Of a DNA stretch of 8,152 nucleotides, positions 6,027-8,152 are shown in pieces; within the stretch, counting starts at the first letter, position 1, and each line of letters opens with the position of its first letter. Made by a program: the position numbers and the translations under genes. The notes beneath the pieces were generated by a model. That model ran no database searches. It was not told where the DNA came from and was given only the letters and a program-made list of their open reading frames with translations. The stretch is from JBCCFW01 sp039029535 (GTDB lineage: Bacteria; Acidobacteriota; JBCCFW01). Location of the stretch: NCBI GenBank assembly GCA_039029535.1, contig JBCCFW010000255.1, positions 1-8,152 of the forward strand. Direction: 5' to 3'.

Positions 6027-6497
6027 TCAGCGCTGGCAGGGAGGCCAGGCGTGATCGGCCCCGGCCGCCATCTCTTCCGAAGAGGGTGGTCCTTCGGGTC
6101 GGTTCACCCAACGCCATGCCATCAACAAGCCCAGTGACCACGCGCCGAGGACCACGCCCACGGCGTCCGCGATCCAGTCGAAGAGGTCGGGGATGCGACC
6201 AGGGACCCAGCTCTGATGCCACTCGTCGAAGGCCCCGTGGAGCCAGCCGATGAGCACGGCGGGCCAGAGCCGACGGATGGGGTGCCCCAGGCCGATCACG
6301 AACGCCTGCTGGAGGAGCAGGCCGAGGAAACCGTGGACGATCAGGTGGAGAACCTTGTCGCCGTGGACCGGGAGAGGGAGCCAGGACGGCGCGTCGGGGT
6401 CGCTCGGCTTGCCCGACACGTAGAAGATGATCGCCATCCAGAGCAGCGGAAGCAGGAGGCTGCGTCGGCGGACCCGCTCCTCCGCCGACAGGCTCAC
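6027..6497 (-). CDS. VanZ-like family integral membrane protein
   Basis: A 156-residue protein with about four membrane helices (roughly 13-28, 48-70, 76-92, 105-127). VanZ-family landmarks are visible in order: S-G-K-P-S-D-P after helix 1 (28-34), GDKVLH at the start of helix 2 (46-51), and DEWHQSWVPGR followed by DLFDWIADAVG (91-114), the conserved acidic and His-containing block. The namesake VanZ gives low-level teicoplanin resistance, but most homologues are uncharacterised and are not resistance genes, so no resistance is claimed. The GTG at 6497 is chosen because it forms a GTGA overlap with the upstream stop, the classical arrangement for translational coupling. Going further upstream (ATG at 6653) would add 52 Arg/Pro/Ala-rich residues lying wholly over the upstream gene. 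The C-terminal tail (132-156) is polar, with a terminal cysteine nearby. Confidence 0.9.
   Translation of the reverse strand: MSLSAEERVRRRSLLLPLLWMAIIFYVSGKPSDPDAPSWLPLPVHGDKVLHLIVHGFLGLLLQQAFVIGLGHPIRRLWPAVLIGWLHGAFDEWHQSWVPGRIPDLFDWIADAVGVVLGAWSLGLLMAWRWVNRPEGPPSSEEMAAGADHAWPPCQR
6494..6497 (-). promoter_or_regulatory. GTGA start/stop overlap coupling two genes
   Basis: On the minus strand the TGA of the secreted-protein gene and the GTG of the VanZ-like gene share GTGA. This arrangement implies re-initiation by terminating ribosomes and settles the VanZ-like start. Confidence 0.75.
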
Positions 6498-7318
6498 TGG
6501 TGGTAGATCCGGCGGAACGCGGGCGGCAGGGTGTCGATCCGACGCATGGCCTGGATCCACAGCGCCGCCGGCTCGTCGGGCTCGGCCTTGCGGAACACGA
6601 AGTCCTCGGCGAGGTCGTAGCCCTGCCAGCGCGCGCTGCGTCGCTCGGCCCACTCCTTGACCAGGTTGAGACGGTAGCGCGCGTTCTCGTACTCGCCGCG
6701 ACGGAGCTGTGCCTCGGCCAGCGTGAGCAACAACGCCTGCTCCACCGCGTCTGGAAGTCGTTGGGTCAGCAGGGCCTGGATGGCGGGATCGTCAGGGACG
6801 ATCTCGACGTCTTGCTGAACGAGGGTGTCGTCGACGCGGTCGAGGTAGCGCACGCGCACGATGAGCCGGTCGAGGAAGGGGCCGGCGATGGGCTTCTGCC
6901 TCGAGTCGAGGACCCGAGCCACGAGCAGCTCGCGCTCGATGAAGACGATCTCGGGCTCGGCGTCACCGTCGACGTCGAAGGCCAAGCGCAGGGTCGCCAG
7001 GCCCCGGGCGTCGAGTCGCGTCGCTTCGTGGAGCGACTCGTCGTAGCTGAGCTGATGGAAACCCCAGGGGCCGGCGAGCATGAGCTCGATGCCCGTGCGC
7101 GACCACTCGCGGCGTCGCTCTTTCAGGCGGATCTCGACGTCGAGAGGACGTGAGGCGAGGAGGACCTCGTTGCCGCGGTCCCAGGCGTCGATGAGCTCGA
7201 CGACCTGCTCGACCCGACCTTCGACGTCCTGGGTGACGTGGATGAGCTCGGCCGCCGGCACGGAGGCGACCGCCGCCAGGGTCAGCGTGAGGGTGGAGAG
7301 GGGACGGAGTCTGGCCAC
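6494..7318 (-). CDS. Secreted protein of unknown family with a DxDGD motif and TPR-like helices
   Basis: 274 residues, not recognised. Residues 1-23 form a signal peptide (MARLRP, hydrophobic core 7-20, cleavage near PAA|E), so it is periplasmic or secreted. The middle (50-180) looks β-rich and acidic and contains DVDGDAEPE (115-123), a calcium-loop-like pattern also seen in FG-GAP and dockerin loops. Only one copy is present. Residues 190-222 (LLLTLAEAQLRRGEYENARY...) read like one tetratricopeptide-type helical hairpin. The end is VFRKAEPDEP then LPPAFRRIYHQ. GTG at 7318 is preferred. A TTG at 7324 would add two residues, and neither has a strong ribosome site. It is first in the minus-strand cluster and its stop overlaps the VanZ-like start by 4 bases. 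It could be a DUF-type envelope protein; no function is proposed. Confidence 0.82.
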   Translation of the reverse strand: MARLRPLSTLTLTLAAVASVPAAELIHVTQDVEGRVEQVVELIDAWDRGNEVLLASRPLDVEIRLKERRREWSRTGIELMLAGPWGFHQLSYDESLHEATRLDARGLATLRLAFDVDGDAEPEIVFIERELLVARVLDSRQKPIAGPFLDRLIVRVRYLDRVDDTLVQQDVEIVPDDPAIQALLTQRLPDAVEQALLLTLAEAQLRRGEYENARYRLNLVKEWAERRSARWQGYDLAEDFVFRKAEPDEPAALWIQAMRRIDTLPPAFRRIYHQ

Positions 7319-7425
7319 GGACAATGGTAGCTCGGCCGTCGAGATTCGGGCCGCGAGGATTTCCTGAGCGGGTCCGCCCGACCCGCGGCGCGCACGGTAG
7401 GATTCCGCCCCTCAAGGAGAGCTTC
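7319..7425. promoter_or_regulatory. Divergent intergenic region between the envelope cluster and the PLP enzyme
   Basis: This 107-base gap is the only place where transcription diverges, so promoters for both sides are expected here. It contains an inverted repeat, GCGGGT (7368-7373) and ACCCGC (7381-7386) around a 7-base loop. It also contains a possible rightward -10 element TAGGAT (7398-7403), 22 bases before the AUG, with no recognisable -35. No leftward promoter could be picked with confidence. Confidence 0.4.
7414..7419 (+). promoter_or_regulatory. Ribosome binding site of the cystathionine β-synthase-type gene
   Basis: AAGGAG lies 6 bases before the ATG at 7426, an ideal spacing that fixes this start. 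Confidence 0.8.
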
Positions 7426-8152
7426 ATGAGCGCCGCCAACTCGTCGTCCCGTCATCTCGAGCCCCTCGACGACGTGCTCGCCTGCATCGGCTGGACGCCC
7501 CTGGTCCGCCTGCGTCGGGTGACCGAGGGCATCCGCACGCCCGTGCTCGGCAAGGCCGAGTACCTCAATCCGGGCGCCTCGGTGAAGGACCGCATCGGCC
7601 TCGCGATCATCGAGGCAGCCGAGCGCGACGGCCTCCTGAAGCCCGGCGGCACCGTCGTCGAGGGCACCGGCGGCAACACCGGTGTCGCACTGGCGATGGT
7701 CGCGGCGATCAAGGGCTACCGATGCATCTTCACGATGCCCGACAAGATGTCGTCGGAGAAGGTGCGACTGCTCAAGGCGCTCGGCGCCGAGGTGGTCATC
7801 ACGCCGACCGCCGTCACCCCCGACTCGCCCGAGCACTACATCAACGCCGCGAAGAAGATCGCGCAGGACATTCCCGGAGCCTTCCTCGCCAATCAGTTCT
7901 ACAACCGCGTCAACACCGAGTGTCACTACCAAACCACCGGGCCGGAGATCTGGGAGCAGACCGGTGGGAAGGTGCGCGCGGTCATCACCGGCGCGGGCAC
8001 CGGCGGGACCATCAGCGGGGCAGGGCGCTACCTCAAGGAACAGGACGACCGAGTGCGGATGATCCTCGCGGATCCCGTCGGCTCCGTTTACAAGCAGTTC
8101 CACGAGACCGAGAGCATCGGCTCGGGTGGGGTGTACAAGGTCGAGGGCATCG
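7426..8152 (+). CDS. cbs: PLP-dependent cystathionine β-synthase-type enzyme, N-terminal part
   Basis: 242 codons are in view and the frame is still open at the right edge. This is a fold-type II PLP enzyme. IGWTPLVRL (21-29) opens the domain, and Lys54 in NPGASVKDR (48-56) is the predicted Schiff-base lysine. TGGNTG (81-86) is the substrate/asparagine loop, and GAGTGGT (189-195) binds the PLP phosphate. MPDKMSSEKVRLLKALGAEV (104-123), HYQTTGPEIWEQT (167-179) and ADPVGSVY (215-222) match cystathionine β-synthases better than CysK/CysM-type cysteine synthases. The expected reaction condenses serine with homocysteine to cystathionine in the cytosol, although cysteine-synthase activity is possible in relatives. 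Whether C-terminal regulatory CBS domains follow cannot be seen. The usual TSGNTG loop has Gly in place of Ser, which I recall as common in a bacterial subgroup. It is transcribed away from the envelope cluster and unrelated to it. Confidence 0.93.
   Translation, partial: MSAANSSSRHLEPLDDVLACIGWTPLVRLRRVTEGIRTPVLGKAEYLNPGASVKDRIGLAIIEAAERDGLLKPGGTVVEGTGGNTGVALAMVAAIKGYRCIFTMPDKMSSEKVRLLKALGAEVVITPTAVTPDSPEHYINAAKKIAQDIPGAFLANQFYNRVNTECHYQTTGPEIWEQTGGKVRAVITGAGTGGTISGAGRYLKEQDDRVRMILADPVGSVYKQFHETESIGSGGVYKVEGI

Noticed and set aside
6019..6222. N-terminal extension of the metallopeptidase to 580 residues
   Set aside because: It would bury the lipoprotein signal peptide behind 68 Arg-rich residues and overlap most of the VanZ-like C-terminal coding region.
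6027..6497. VanZ-like gene as a glycopeptide resistance determinant
   Set aside because: No vanA/H/X/Y-type genes are nearby, and most VanZ-family proteins are not linked to resistance.
6500..7153. Plus-strand 217-codon frame opposite the secreted protein
   Set aside because: It has no Shine-Dalgarno sequence or motif. The opposite strand has a signal peptide and a coupled stop/start overlap.
7282..8103. Minus-strand 273-codon frame opposite the PLP enzyme
   Set aside because: The plus strand encodes an unmistakable PLP enzyme with a good ribosome binding site. The minus frame is its mirror and has no domain of its own.

Overview
This is a GC-rich bacterial window. Third codon positions are overwhelmingly G or C, start codons are mixed (ATG, GTG, possibly TTG), and clear Shine-Dalgarno sequences precede several genes. 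Five or six of the nine genes encode proteins that are exported, lipid-anchored or membrane-embedded. The lipobox proteins and signal peptides suggest a Gram-negative-type envelope. The style (β-propeller secreted protein, Cys-rich lipoproteins, eukaryote-like cystathionine β-synthase) would suit a myxobacterial, planctomycete or similar high-GC lineage. That placement is an impression, and nothing in the window fixes the taxon.

Layout. Eight genes lie on the minus strand and read from right to left. (1) An unrecognised secreted protein with a DxDGD motif (6494-7318). (2) A VanZ-like membrane protein (6027-6497), whose GTG start overlaps the previous stop as GTGA. (3) A lipoprotein with the HELGH...E zinc-peptidase signature of the M2/M3 type (4480-6018). 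(4) A four-helix membrane protein made of two similar halves (3437-4471). (5) and (6) Tandem, paralogous, six-cysteine lipoproteins (2955-3380 and 2397-2831). (7) A FlaR/adenylate-kinase-like P-loop NTPase (1814-2362). (8) A large secreted repeat protein, probably a β-propeller, that runs off the left edge (1-1767). A ninth gene, on the plus strand at the right edge (7426 onward), is the N-terminal part of a PLP-dependent cystathionine β-synthase-type enzyme. The roughly 107-base gap between it and gene 1 is the only divergent promoter region.

Organisation. Genes 1 to 4 are packed with a 4-base overlap and then two 8-base gaps, so they are very likely translationally coupled. The following gaps are 56, 123, 34 and 46 bases, so one long transcript is possible. 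The 123-base gap, which holds inverted repeats, is the best candidate for an internal promoter or processing point. The apparent theme is envelope or periplasmic work (peptidase, membrane proteins, surface lipoproteins, secreted propeller). No pathway can be assigned from sequence alone, and the NTPase looks like a cytosolic passenger. I see no RNA genes, CRISPR arrays, insertion sequences or attachment sites, and no gene-free stretch longer than 300 bases. I found no clear-cut novel system. The most unusual items are the lipoprotein pair with its shared stop-codon hairpin, the unusual metallopeptidase lipoprotein, and the internally duplicated membrane protein.
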